A stretch of 47,129 nt of DNA from JAVBWI01 sp036677445 (GTDB lineage: Bacteria; Bacillota; Clostridia; Christensenellales; CAG-138), in contig JAVBWI010000016.1 in NCBI GenBank assembly GCA_036677445.1, positions 1 to 47,129 of the forward strand, read 5' to 3'. The position numbers were made by a program, and so were the translations under genes. Below are positions 23,702 to 31,815 of this stretch, piece after piece. The notes below the pieces were generated by a model. The model saw only the letters and a program-made list of their open reading frames with translations. It ran no database searches and was not told the DNA's origin. Each line of letters begins with the position of its first letter. Within the stretch, counting starts at the first letter, position 1.

Positions 23702-25579
23702 TTATGCCATCAGGTTCAGCACGGCTTCCGCATACGCCGCCGGGTCGTCGGGCAGCATACCTTCGAGCAGCTGCGCCTGCGCATAAAGTATGCCGGTATA
23801 TGCTTTGAGCTTGTCTTTATCCTCGTCACGGAGTTTTTGGAGCTTTGCGAACACGGCGTGATCGGGGTTGATTTCCAGCACGCGCTCGGCCTTGACGTTA
23901 TGGTCGCCGGGCATGTTGTTCAAAACCTTTTCCATTTCCAGCGAAAGCGCGCCGTCCGCCGCCAGGCAGACCGCGTGCTGTTTGAGGCGGTTGGAAACCC
24001 GCACGGCCTTGACCTTATCCGAAAGCGCCGCCGTCATTTCGTCGAGCAGTTCCTTATGCGCGGTGTTCTGTTCTTCCGCGGCCTTCTTTTCCTCCTCGTC
24101 GCCAAGGTCGAGGTCGCTTGCTGCAACGGACTGGAAGGGCTTTTCCGCATAATTGCGCAGCATCTGCAGCGCGAATTCGTCCACGTCGTCCGTCAGGAAC
24201 AGTACGTCGTAATTGCGTTCGCGCAGGCGGTCCAATTGCGGAAGCTTTTCAATGCGCGCAACAGACCCGCCGCTTGCGAAGTAAATGGACTTTTGCGCTT
24301 CGGGCATGGCGTCCACATACTCGCGCAATGTAACGAGCTTGTTTTGCGACATGGAGTGGAACAGCAACAGATCCTCCAGCACCGCGCGGTTCTGCCCAAA
24401 GCCGCTGTATACGCCGTACTTCAATTGCAAACCGAATGCCTTCCAAAGCTTTTCGTAGGTCTCGCGGTCTTCGAGCAGCATAGCGGTCAGCTCGTTTTTG
24501 ATCTTCTTTTCAATGTTGGAGGCGATGACCTTCAGCTGCCGGTCGTGCTGCAGCAGTTCCCGGGAAATATTCAGGGATAAATCCGGCGAATCCACCAGGC
24601 CGCGCACGAAGCTGAAATAATCCGGCAGCAGGTCGGCGCATTTGTCCATGATGAGCACGCCGCTAGAATACAACTGCAGGCCCTTTTCGAATTCCTTTGT
24701 ATAATAATCGTAGGGCGCGCGGCCGGGGAAAAACAGCAGCGCATGGTAGCTTACCGTTCCCTCGGCGCTGGTGTGCACGGTGCGCAGGGGCTTTTCGTAA
24801 TCCATAAACTTTTCTTCGTAAAAGGTCTCATAGGCTTCTTGTGTCAGTTCCGACTTGCTGCGCTTCCATAACGGCACCATGGAATTGAGAGTCTCGATCT
24901 CGGTGTAGCTTTCGTATTCTTCCTTATTGTCTTCCTTGGGGCGGCTTTTTTCCACCGCCATGCGGATGGGGTAGCGGATATAATCGGAGTATTTTTTGAC
25001 GAGCGAACGCAGGCGGTATTGCTCCAAAAATTCGTCGTAATGCTCATCCTCCGTATCTTCCTTCAACTCGAGAACGATCTGCGTGCCAAAACTCTCCTTC
25101 TCGGCGGGGGAAACCGCGAAGCCTTCGGCACCTTCGCTTTGCCATTGCCACGCCTCATCCGCGCCGAAAGCGCGGCTGGTCACGGTCACGCGCTTTGCCA
25201 CCATGAACGCCGAATAAAAGCCTACGCCGAACTGGCCGATGATATCGGCGTTGCTGGCAGCCTCCTCCGCACGGAAGCGGAGCGTACCGCTCTCGGCAAT
25301 GGTGCCGAGATTCTGTTCAAGCTCCTCACGGGTCATGCCGCAGCCGTTGTCGGATAGGGTAAGGGTACGCGCGGCTTTGTCCGCTTGGATGGAAATAAAG
25401 AAATCCTCCTTCGCCATGCCGGTGGCGCCCGAACCAAGCTCTTTATAATACAGCTTATCGATGGCGTCGCTGGCGTTGCTGATCAGTTCGCGCAGGAAGA
25501 TTTCCTTGTGGGTGTAAATGGAGTTGATCATCAGGTCCAACAGCCGTTTGGATTCTGCCTGGAAAGGTTGAAGTGCCAT
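23702..25579 (-). CDS. htpG: Chaperone HtpG (Hsp90)
   Basis: 625 residues, full length. Hsp90-type ATP-dependent chaperone in the cytoplasm. The GHKL ATPase domain shows RELISNASDAIDKL (about 30-43), SDNGCGMTREEL (about 76-87), GTIAESG and IGQFGVGFYSAF (about 114-125). The middle and dimerisation domains follow the usual pattern (DYFSFVRGLVDSPDLSLNISRELLQ). Start ATG 25579 has AAAAGGTG about six bases upstream. It has its own promoter with a perfect CIRCE operator over the start of transcription, so it should be repressed by HrcA. That differs from B. subtilis, where htpG is not under HrcA. Confidence 0.97.
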   Translation of the reverse strand: MALQPFQAESKRLLDLMINSIYTHKEIFLRELISNASDAIDKLYYKELGSGATGMAKEDFFISIQADKAARTLTLSDNGCGMTREELEQNLGTIAESGTLRFRAEEAASNADIIGQFGVGFYSAFMVAKRVTVTSRAFGADEAWQWQSEGAEGFAVSPAEKESFGTQIVLELKEDTEDEHYDEFLEQYRLRSLVKKYSDYIRYPIRMAVEKSRPKEDNKEEYESYTEIETLNSMVPLWKRSKSELTQEAYETFYEEKFMDYEKPLRTVHTSAEGTVSYHALLFFPGRAPYDYYTKEFEKGLQLYSSGVLIMDKCADLLPDYFSFVRGLVDSPDLSLNISRELLQHDRQLKVIASNIEKKIKNELTAMLLEDRETYEKLWKAFGLQLKYGVYSGFGQNRAVLEDLLLFHSMSQNKLVTLREYVDAMPEAQKSIYFASGGSVARIEKLPQLDRLRERNYDVLFLTDDVDEFALQMLRNYAEKPFQSVAASDLDLGDEEEKKAAEEQNTAHKELLDEMTAALSDKVKAVRVSNRLKQHAVCLAADGALSLEMEKVLNNMPGDHNVKAERVLEINPDHAVFAKLQKLRDEDKDKLKAYTGILYAQAQLLEGMLPDDPAAYAEAVLNLMA

Positions 25580-25601
25580 AGTATCACCTTTTGTTCATAG
25601 A

Positions 25602-25628
25602 TTAGCACTCTTACCGGATGAGTGCTAA
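25602..25628. promoter_or_regulatory. CIRCE operator (HrcA binding site)
   Basis: TTAGCACTC, nine bases, GAGTGCTAA: an exact match to the CIRCE consensus, placed between the htpG promoter and start codon. Confidence 0.95.
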
Positions 25629-25632
25629 AACA

Positions 25633-25661
25633 ATTATAGCGTAATCTGCCAAAAATGCAAA
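25633..25661 (-). promoter_or_regulatory. htpG promoter
   Basis: Minus strand: TTTGCA (25656-25661), 17 bases, TATAAT (25633-25638), immediately upstream of the CIRCE element. Confidence 0.7.
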
Positions 25662-25716
25662 CACCGGAATGTGATATTCCTGTTAAAAATCGCGATATGG
25701 TGAAAAGCAGCGCATC

Positions 25717-25745
25717 TTGACAAGCCTGCGCATGCACAGGATACT
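25717..25745 (+). promoter_or_regulatory. Promoter of the MBL hydrolase-mutY pair
   Basis: TTGACA (25717-25722), 17 bases, GATACT (25740-25745), 24 bases before the MBL-fold gene. Confidence 0.55.
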
Positions 25746-25769
25746 AATAGGGAAAGCGAGGCGGCATGT

Positions 25770-26648
25770 ATGTATGAATTGAAAAAAGTGGGAGAGCGCA
25801 CCTATTTTATACAGTCCCCGGCGAAGATCGGCCTGTATGTGGAAGATGACGGCGGCGTGACGTTGATCGACAGCGGCAACGATAAGGAAGCCGGGCGCAA
25901 GATCGGCCAGCACCTGAAAGCCAATGACTGGACGCTTCGCACCATTCTCAATACGCACTCCAATGCCGATCACATCGGCGGCAATGATTTTTTACAGCAG
26001 CGCACAGGCTGCGCCATACGCTCCACCGGCATTGAAAACGCGTTCGCACGGTATCCCATGCTGGAGCCATCCTTTTTATATGGCGGGTTCCCGCCCCGCC
26101 CGCTGCGCAACAAGTTTTTGGTTGCGCAGCCCAGCCTGCCTGCGGGGGGCGTGGAGGAAGGGCTGCCGGCAGGATTCGAAATCGTACCGCTGCCCGGGCA
26201 TTATTTCGATATGATCGGCGTGCGCACGCCGGATAACATACTGTTCCTGGCGGATTGCCTGAGTGGTGAGCATATTATAGAGAAATACCATGTCAACTTC
26301 ATATATGATGTGGAGCAATACCTCGAAACACTGGATAAGGTGGAAAACATGCAGGCGGCGCTGTTCGTGCCTGCCCATGCCGAGCCGGTGGAAGATATCC
26401 GTGAGTTGGTACAGATTAACCGAAACAAAGTGCAGGAGATCATAAACCTGCTGCTTACCCTGTGCAATTCACCGCAGACCATGGAGGAACTGCTCAAGCA
26501 GTTATTTGACCACTATCAACTGAATATGGATTTCAATCAATATGTGCTGGTGGGAAGCACGCTGCGCTCGTATTTGGCGTACCTGCTGGACCAGGGGCGG
26601 GTGGAAGCCGTGTTTGAGGATAACCGTCTGCTGTGGAGAACGCTTTGA
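25770..26648 (+). CDS. MBL-fold metallo-hydrolase
   Basis: 292 residues. A metallo-beta-lactamase fold with the zinc motif NTHSNADHIGG (His63, Asp67, His68). The usual second His of HxHxDH is Asn here (HSNADH), so one metal site may be altered. Further ligands are the His of LPGHYFDMIG (about 149-158), the Asp of FLADCLSG and the His of VPAHAEP. A C-terminal helical domain (about 215-290; VQEIINLLLTLCNSPQTMEELLKQL) resembles the wing found in many MBL hydrolases. Substrate unknown; glyoxalase-II-like thioesterase activity is possible. The start at 25770 follows GCGAGGCGG. The stop overlaps the mutY start (TGATG). Confidence 0.85.
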   Translation: MYELKKVGERTYFIQSPAKIGLYVEDDGGVTLIDSGNDKEAGRKIGQHLKANDWTLRTILNTHSNADHIGGNDFLQQRTGCAIRSTGIENAFARYPMLEPSFLYGGFPPRPLRNKFLVAQPSLPAGGVEEGLPAGFEIVPLPGHYFDMIGVRTPDNILFLADCLSGEHIIEKYHVNFIYDVEQYLETLDKVENMQAALFVPAHAEPVEDIRELVQINRNKVQEIINLLLTLCNSPQTMEELLKQLFDHYQLNMDFNQYVLVGSTLRSYLAYLLDQGRVEAVFEDNRLLWRTL

Positions 26649-27685
26649 TGGAGGGCTTTGCTGTTTTGTCCATCGCCGCACCCTTGCTGCGCTGGTATAA
26701 GCAAAACGCGCGGCAGCTTCCGTGGCGGGAAAACACCGACGCCTACCGCGTTTTAGTGAGCGAGATTATGCTGCAGCAGACCCGCGTGGAAGCGGTCAAA
26801 CCTTATTTTCTGCGTTTTATGGCCGCGTTGCCGGATATTGCGGCGCTTGCCGCCGCAGAGGAAGAACGGCTGCTCAAGCTTTGGGAGGGCTTGGGCTATT
26901 ACAGCCGCGCGCGCAATTTGCGGCGTACGGCGCGCATCGTAGTGGAAGCGTTCGGCGGCAGGCTGCCCGCAAGCATGGAAGAACTGCTCAAGCTTCCGGG
27001 CATCGGCCCTTATACGGCGGGCGCCGTCGCGTCCATCGCGTACAACATCCCCGTTCCCGCGGTGGATGGCAACGTGCTGCGCGTACTCGCGCGGCTGAGC
27101 GATTGCGCGCTGGATATCAGCGAACAGAAGACGAGACGCGCCGCGGAACAGGCCGTGACGCGGATGCTGCCCGCGGACTCGCCCGGCGCATTCAACCAGG
27201 CGCTGATGGAGCTTGGCGCGTGCATCTGCCTGCCCAACGCCGCGCCCGCATGCGAAGCCTGCCCGGTTGCCGACCTGTGCAAGGGGCGTGCGGCGGGAAC
27301 CGCGGCGTCGCTTCCCGTCAAAACGAAAAAAGCGCCGCGGCGCATAGAGGAGCTTACAGTGTTTGCGCTGTGGCAGGGGGAGCGGTTTACCGTTCGCAAA
27401 CGAGCGGCGAACGGCCTGCTTGCAGGCCTCTGGGAGCTTCCCAATGTACCCGGGCATTTGGACGAGCGTGCATTTACGCAAACGCTTTCCGGGTGGGGCG
27501 CGGCGCCAACGGGCAATATCGTGCAATACGCAAAAAAGCACATATTCACGCATGTGGAGTGGCATATGCGCGTTTTTTCGCTGCCGGTGGAGATAAAATG
27601 CCTTCAGGAAGGCTGGGAATGGGCACAGGTGGAGGGAGGCATGCACGCGCTGCCCACAGCGTTCCGCGTCTGCCTGCGGCATTGA
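26648..27685 (+). CDS. mutY: A/G-specific adenine glycosylase MutY
   Basis: 345 residues. It removes adenine opposite 8-oxoguanine. The HhH-GPD core carries LVSEIMLQQTRV (catalytic Glu39), the helix-hairpin-helix LPGIGPYTAGAV (about 116-127) and VDGNVLRV with catalytic Asp140. The iron-sulfur cluster ligands are C194, C202, C205 and C211 (C-x7-C-x2-C-x5-C; one residue longer in the first gap than in E. coli, as often in Clostridia). A NUDIX-like C-terminal domain recognises 8-oxoG (GLLAGLWELPNV). Start ATG 26648 is chosen because TGGAGA lies eight bases upstream and it couples to the preceding stop; a GTG at 26633 is the alternative. Confidence 0.95.
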   Translation: MEGFAVLSIAAPLLRWYKQNARQLPWRENTDAYRVLVSEIMLQQTRVEAVKPYFLRFMAALPDIAALAAAEEERLLKLWEGLGYYSRARNLRRTARIVVEAFGGRLPASMEELLKLPGIGPYTAGAVASIAYNIPVPAVDGNVLRVLARLSDCALDISEQKTRRAAEQAVTRMLPADSPGAFNQALMELGACICLPNAAPACEACPVADLCKGRAAGTAASLPVKTKKAPRRIEELTVFALWQGERFTVRKRAANGLLAGLWELPNVPGHLDERAFTQTLSGWGAAPTGNIVQYAKKHIFTHVEWHMRVFSLPVEIKCLQEGWEWAQVEGGMHALPTAFRVCLRH

Positions 27686-27710
27686 CGTTTGGCGTGCACA
27701 AGGGTATAAT
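27682..27710 (+). promoter_or_regulatory. Promoter of the DUF436 gene
   Basis: TTGACG (27682-27687, overlapping the mutY stop), 17 bases, TATAAT (27705-27710). Confidence 0.6.
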
Positions 27711-27760
27711 GGCTGTTGCCGGTTTGGGGCGAATGAATACGAATACCGAGGAATACTGTC

Positions 27761-28327
27761 ATGGAATTGCAAACTACGATCACACAACAGGTGCGCGACG
27801 CGCTTTCTGATTTATTGCCCGCAGCCGATCTGCGGCCGGGCGAGCTTTTTGTGGTGGGGTGCTCCACCAGCGAGGTGGGCGGCCACTGCATCGGTACGCA
27901 GTCCAGCGAAGAGATCGCCGCCGCCATCATGGATGCTGTGTTGCCGGAAATAAAGGCGCGCGGCCTGTTTTTGGCCGTACAGTGTTGCGAGCATCTCAAC
28001 CGCGCGCTGGTGGTGGAGCGCGCTGCAATGGAAAAATACGACCTGACGCATGTATGGGTAAGGCCGTGGCTGCACGCGGGCGGCGCGTTTGCGCTGCAGG
28101 CGCTTGCGCGCTTTGACGACCCCGTCATGGTGGAAGATTTGAAGGCCCGCGCGTCCGCCGGTATCGACATCGGCGGTACGTTCATCGGCATGCATATGCG
28201 TCCGGTTGTGGTACCCATCCACAGCGCCCATCGCCGCGTGGGCGAAGCGGTGCTGACAATGGCGCGTACCCGCCCCAAGTATATCGGCGGCCCGCGCGCG
28301 CATTACGACGAAGGCAACGGGCATTGA
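27761..28327 (+). CDS. TIGR01440/DUF436 family protein (YwlG-like)
   Basis: 188 residues, soluble. The conserved blocks of TIGR01440 are clear: GCSTSEVGGHCIGTQSS (about 33-49), LAVQCCEHLNRALVVER (about 71-87), GGAFALQAL (about 106-114) and GIDIGGTFIGMHMRPVVVP (about 134-152). The family (YwlG in B. subtilis) has no established function. Start ATG 27761 has GAGGAAT eight bases upstream. It has its own promoter, which overlaps the end of mutY, and its own terminator, so it is a single-gene unit. Confidence 0.9.
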   Translation: MELQTTITQQVRDALSDLLPAADLRPGELFVVGCSTSEVGGHCIGTQSSEEIAAAIMDAVLPEIKARGLFLAVQCCEHLNRALVVERAAMEKYDLTHVWVRPWLHAGGAFALQALARFDDPVMVEDLKARASAGIDIGGTFIGMHMRPVVVPIHSAHRRVGEAVLTMARTRPKYIGGPRAHYDEGNGH

Positions 28328-28349
28328 TATTGTATTTGTACGTAGCCGG

Positions 28350-28376
28350 GCGCTCTTTGCAGAAAGGGCGCTTTTT
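28350..28376 (+). terminator. Terminator after the DUF436 gene
   Basis: GCGCTCTTT (28350-28358) pairs with AAAGGGCGC (28363-28371), one G-T pair and a four-base loop, then TTTTT. Confidence 0.8.
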
Positions 28377-28401
28377 CTTTCGCGGTTTCTTTGCGAAATT
28401 A

Positions 28402-28430
28402 TTGACAATCCGGTGGGAATAGCATAAAAT
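28402..28430 (+). promoter_or_regulatory. Promoter of the Crp/Fnr-ABC unit
   Basis: TTGACA (28402-28407), 17 bases, TAAAAT (28425-28430), about 50 bases before the regulator start. Confidence 0.75.
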
Positions 28431-28480
28431 GCTCTTGTATTGTATCATATGAGACAAAATCAATGCGTTGGAGGACGGAT

Positions 28481-29167
28481 ATGCCGGGCATATCGAAGGC
28501 GCAGGCGAGTCGCTATATGCCGTTGTTAAGGGAGTCGTTCCTGTTCCGCGGCTTTGCGGAGGAGGAGATCACGACGCTTGTTTGCCTGCCCGGCGTAGAA
28601 TACGTTCGCTATCCTGCAGGGGTGGTACTGCTGCCCTCCAACGTAACATCCCCCTGCCTGGGCATACTGTTGCGCGGCGGCGCCGTGGTGGAAAAGCATT
28701 CCGGCGAGGGCCTTCTGCGCATGAGCGAATTGCAGCCCGGCGCGCTGTTCGGCGTGGCCGCGCTGTTTGCCTGTGGAGAGACGCGCGAATTCCCCACCCG
28801 GATCATTGCCCAAAAGAATACGGCGGCGCTGCTCATCCCGGAAGACACGCTGCGCACGCTGATGCAGGCGAATTTTCGGCTGACGGAAAATTATCTTCGC
28901 TATCTGACCGGGCGCATTTATTTCCTCAATGCCCGTATCGAGGAACTGATTTCCCCCACCGTGGAACAGCGCGTGCTGTTATACCTGACGCAAAACGCGG
29001 CGGGAGGCAGCATCACCCATGGGCTGACTGCGCTCGCGCAGGCGTTGTGCATCAGCCGCGCATCGCTTTACCGGGCGCTGGAAAAGCTGGAACGGGACGG
29101 CAGCATCCGTCGGCAGGGACGGTCCATTGAAATCGTGCGCGAAAAGACGGATGCACCCCAGCCTTAA
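28481..29167 (+). CDS. Crp/Fnr-family transcriptional regulator
   Basis: 228 residues. An N-terminal cyclic-nucleotide-binding-like beta barrel (about 15-130; GVVLLPSNVTSPCLGILLRGGAVVEK, LQPGALFGVAALF) lacks the cAMP-binding RxS arrangement and the Fnr cysteine set. A long dimer helix and a winged helix-turn-helix (about 165-215; LTALAQALCISRASLYRALEKLERDGSI) complete it. Start ATG 28481 has GGAGG six bases upstream; an in-frame ATG at 28463 lies before that site. It directly precedes an ABC importer, so it probably controls import of the same compound, possibly as an activator. The effector cannot be told from sequence. Confidence 0.87.
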   Translation: MPGISKAQASRYMPLLRESFLFRGFAEEEITTLVCLPGVEYVRYPAGVVLLPSNVTSPCLGILLRGGAVVEKHSGEGLLRMSELQPGALFGVAALFACGETREFPTRIIAQKNTAALLIPEDTLRTLMQANFRLTENYLRYLTGRIYFLNARIEELISPTVEQRVLLYLTQNAAGGSITHGLTALAQALCISRASLYRALEKLERDGSIRRQGRSIEIVREKTDAPQP

Positions 29168-29223
29168 AGTACGTTGCGAACTATGTTGTTATCAAACTTT
29201 CAGGACTACAGGAGGAGAACACA

Positions 29224-30285
29224 ATGAAACGTAATCGGTTACTGACGATGCTTGTCGCCGCGGCAATGGCCCTTATGCTTCTGACCGGCTGTGCCGGAGA
29301 GACGCAGCCCGCGGCCACAGCCGCGCCGGCCGGGGCGGCAGCCGAGCCCGCCCCTGCTTCCACACAGGTTCCCGCGGAACAACCTGCCGAAAGGTCGGCT
29401 TTGAACATTGTCGCGCTCAAAGGCCCTACCGGCATGGGCATGGTGCAATTGATGCAGGCGGATGAAAACGACGAGACCGCCGTGGATTACAATATCACGC
29501 TGGCCGCCGCGCCCGATGAGATCAGCGGCAAAATCGTCACCGGCGAGGTGGATATCGCCGCCGCTCCCATCAACCTGGCCGCCGCACTCTATGCAAAGAC
29601 CAAGGGCGAGGTCGAGATCGTCGCCGTCAACACACTGGGCGTGCTCTATATACTGGAGAACGGCGATACTGTAAAAAGCATAGCGGATCTTGCAAACAAA
29701 CCGCTGTTTGCCACCGGCCAGGGCGCAACGCCGGAGTATATCATCAACTATTTGCTTGAGAAGAACGGCGTTGCCGGTAAAGTAAACATTTCGTACATGA
29801 CTGAGCATTCCGAGCTTGCCACGCTGCTTACCGCCGGCGAAGGCGGGGTAGAGGTCGCCATGCTGCCCGAGCCCAACGCGACCACCGCACTGCTGAAAAA
29901 CAGCGGCCTGCGCGTGGCGCTGGACCTTACCGACGAGTGGAACAAGGTTTCCGGCGGCACACAGCTGGTGCAGGGCTGTATCATTGCACGCAAAGAAGTA
30001 ATTGAAAGCAACCCCGAAGCGGTCAATACCTTCCTGCAGGAATATGCCGCATCCACCGTATTCACAAACGGGCAGCCCGACGAAGCCGCCGCGCTTATAG
30101 AGAGCTATGGCATTATGGGCAGCGCCGCCGCCGCAAAGGCGGCAATCCCCAACTGCAACATCGTCTGCATCACCGGCGCGGATATGAAGGCGAGCGCTTC
30201 CGCGATGTTCGAAGTGCTCTTTGATGCCGACGCCAAGAGCGTGGGCGGCGCTTTACCCGGCGACGACTTCTATTATCTGCCGTAA
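29224..30285 (+). CDS. ABC importer substrate-binding lipoprotein (NMT1/SsuA-like)
   Basis: 353 residues. Lipoprotein signal with lipobox LLTGC (Cys23), then a low-complexity Ala/Pro linker to about residue 58. The binding domain follows the NMT1/nitrate-sulfonate-taurine pattern: LNIVALKGPTGMGMVQLM (about 60-77), 'GEVDIAAAPINLAAALY' (about 107-123), 'LATGQGATPEYIINYLLEKNG'-type segment (about 165-180) and VEVAMLPEPNATT (about 212-224). It captures a small anion or thiamine-precursor-like compound outside the membrane; the exact ligand is unknown. Start ATG 29224 has AGGAGGAGAAC upstream. Operon with permease and ATPase genes. Confidence 0.87.
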   Translation: MKRNRLLTMLVAAAMALMLLTGCAGETQPAATAAPAGAAAEPAPASTQVPAEQPAERSALNIVALKGPTGMGMVQLMQADENDETAVDYNITLAAAPDEISGKIVTGEVDIAAAPINLAAALYAKTKGEVEIVAVNTLGVLYILENGDTVKSIADLANKPLFATGQGATPEYIINYLLEKNGVAGKVNISYMTEHSELATLLTAGEGGVEVAMLPEPNATTALLKNSGLRVALDLTDEWNKVSGGTQLVQGCIIARKEVIESNPEAVNTFLQEYAASTVFTNGQPDEAAALIESYGIMGSAAAAKAAIPNCNIVCITGADMKASASAMFEVLFDADAKSVGGALPGDDFYYLP

Positions 30286-30312
30286 AACGTAATTGGGATG
30301 GGAGAGGGTGCA

Positions 30313-31080
30313 GTGTTAAAAGGCGGGAAAACCGTATTGCGGGGCATAGGGATCGCCCTGATCTGGCTTGCGGTCTGGCAGGCGGCGAGTATGGCCGTCT
30401 CGTCGGAATTCCTGCTGCCCTCGCCTGTACGGACGGTGCAAAGCCTTATCGCGCTGATGGGGCAGGGCGGTTTCTGGGGCAGCGCGCTTGCAAGCGTATT
30501 GCGCGTGGTGGCGGGGTATCTTGCGGCCGTGATACTGGGTACGGCGCTTGGCGCGTTCACTTCGGCGCTTCCGTTTGCAGATGCGCTGCTGCGGCCGCTT
30601 CGCAGCATTATCAAGGCGACCCCGGTCACGTCCTTTATATTGCTGGTATGGCTTTGGATGAAAACCAACACGATTCCGGCGTTCACCGCGTTCCTGATGG
30701 TGCTGCCGCTCATTTGGGCCAACGTACAGGAAGGTATCCGCGCGACGGACGCGCAGCTCTTGGAGATGGCGAAGCTCTTTCGCTTTGGACGGAAAAAGAC
30801 GCTGCGCATGGTGTATCTTCCTTCCGTTTTGCCGCACCTGTTGGCCGCCTGCGCTACCGGGCTGGGTTTTGCGTGGAAGGCAAGCGTGGCGGCGGAGGTG
30901 CTGGTCCGTACGGCAAACTCCATAGGAAAAAACCTGATCGAAAGCAAAAATGACCTGGAGACTGCGGATATGTTCGCATGGACGGCGGTTGTCATTGCGC
31001 TTTCTATATTGCTGGAGCGGCTGTTCGTGCGCATACTCAAGCGTATCCGGAACGACGGCAGATGGGGGAAACGGGCATGA
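30313..31080 (+). CDS. ABC importer permease (nitrate/sulfonate/taurine type)
   Basis: 255 residues, about six membrane segments. BPD_transp_1-type permease: the EAA loop with conserved Gly is LLEMAKLFRFGRKKTLRMVYLPSVLPHL (about 150-177), which docks to the ATPase. Preceding segments (SALASVLRVVAGYLAAVILGTALG) match SsuC/TauC-like permeases. The start is most likely GTG 30313, because GGAGAGG lies five bases upstream; an ATG at 30298 has no site and would lie in front of it. The 3' end overlaps the ATPase start (ATGA). Confidence 0.87.
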   Translation: MLKGGKTVLRGIGIALIWLAVWQAASMAVSSEFLLPSPVRTVQSLIALMGQGGFWGSALASVLRVVAGYLAAVILGTALGAFTSALPFADALLRPLRSIIKATPVTSFILLVWLWMKTNTIPAFTAFLMVLPLIWANVQEGIRATDAQLLEMAKLFRFGRKKTLRMVYLPSVLPHLLAACATGLGFAWKASVAAEVLVRTANSIGKNLIESKNDLETADMFAWTAVVIALSILLERLFVRILKRIRNDGRWGKRA

Positions 31081-31667
31081 GCATACGGTTGAACGGCGTA
31101 TCCGCAGGGTATGAGGGCACTCCCGTATTAAAGAACGTATCCTTTTTGCTGCCCGCGCGCGGCGCGGTGGCGATCACCGGCCCGTCCGGCATAGGCAAGA
31201 CCACGCTGCTGCGCGTGCTGGCGGGGCTGCTGCAGCCATCCTCAGGTTATGTGGAGGGGCTTGACGGCAAGCGCGTGACCATGGCGTTTCAGGAAGACCG
31301 GCTCCTGCCCTGGTGTACGGCGTATGAGAACGTGCTGATCGCCCTGCCGGATACGTATCCGGACAGGGCGCGCATCGCTGAAGAATGGGTGGAGCGTATG
31401 GAAATCACAGGGGAACGCGACCGCTACCCGGCGGAGCTTTCCGGCGGTATGCAGCGGCGCGTGGCGCTCGCCCGCGCCTGCGCGTACGGCGGGGATGTGC
31501 TGCTGCTGGATGAGCCCTTCAAGGGTTTGGACGAGGCGCTGCGCGCCCGCGTGGCCGCGCACATCCGCAAGGCGGCGCCGCTTATCGTTCTGGTAACGCA
31601 CAACCCGGAGGATTCTGCCTTGCTTCAGGCCGCGCCCGTCTCGCTGGAGGAATTGAACGGCCAATAA
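31077..31667 (+). CDS. ABC importer ATPase, short form
   Basis: 196 residues. It powers the importer. Walker A GPSGIGKTT (about 36-44), Q-loop MAFQEDRLLPW (about 73-83), signature LSGGMQRR (about 124-131), Walker B VLLLDEPFKGLD (about 143-154) and the His switch VTHNPED (about 174-180) are all present. It is about 50 residues shorter than typical SsuB/TauB ATPases (around 245), mainly after the His switch, so the C-terminal part is minimal. Start ATG 31077 overlaps the permease stop. Last gene of the operon; a strong terminator follows. Confidence 0.9.
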   Translation: MSIRLNGVSAGYEGTPVLKNVSFLLPARGAVAITGPSGIGKTTLLRVLAGLLQPSSGYVEGLDGKRVTMAFQEDRLLPWCTAYENVLIALPDTYPDRARIAEEWVERMEITGERDRYPAELSGGMQRRVALARACAYGGDVLLLDEPFKGLDEALRARVAAHIRKAAPLIVLVTHNPEDSALLQAAPVSLEELNGQ

Positions 31668-31734
31668 GCAAGCGTCTCCGCTCAACTTGTCAAAAAAACC
31701 GTAGGGATTCGGGGACCGCTGTCCCCGGAAGCTC

Positions 31735-31759
31735 AAAAAAGTGCTACAGCACTTTTTTT
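31735..31759 (+). terminator. Terminator of the ABC operon
   Basis: AAAAAAGTGC (31735-31744), loop TACA, GCACTTTTTT (31749-31758) plus one more T. A smaller CGGGGAC/GTCCCCG hairpin lies just upstream. Confidence 0.8.
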
Positions 31760-31808
31760 AATAACCACAGCGGACTGGACTGCGACGCAGTCCAGTCCGC
31801 TGGTTATT
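31760..31808. repeat. Long near-perfect palindrome next to the M20 gene end
   Basis: AATAACC + AC bulge + AGCGGACTGGACTGCG (31760-31784) pairs with CGCAGTCCAGTCCGCT + GGTTATT (31786-31808): about 23 pairs with one two-base bulge and almost no loop. It lies eight bases from the stop of the M20 gene on the minus strand and may terminate it or form a cruciform. Confidence 0.65.
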
Positions 31809-31815
31809 CGATATT

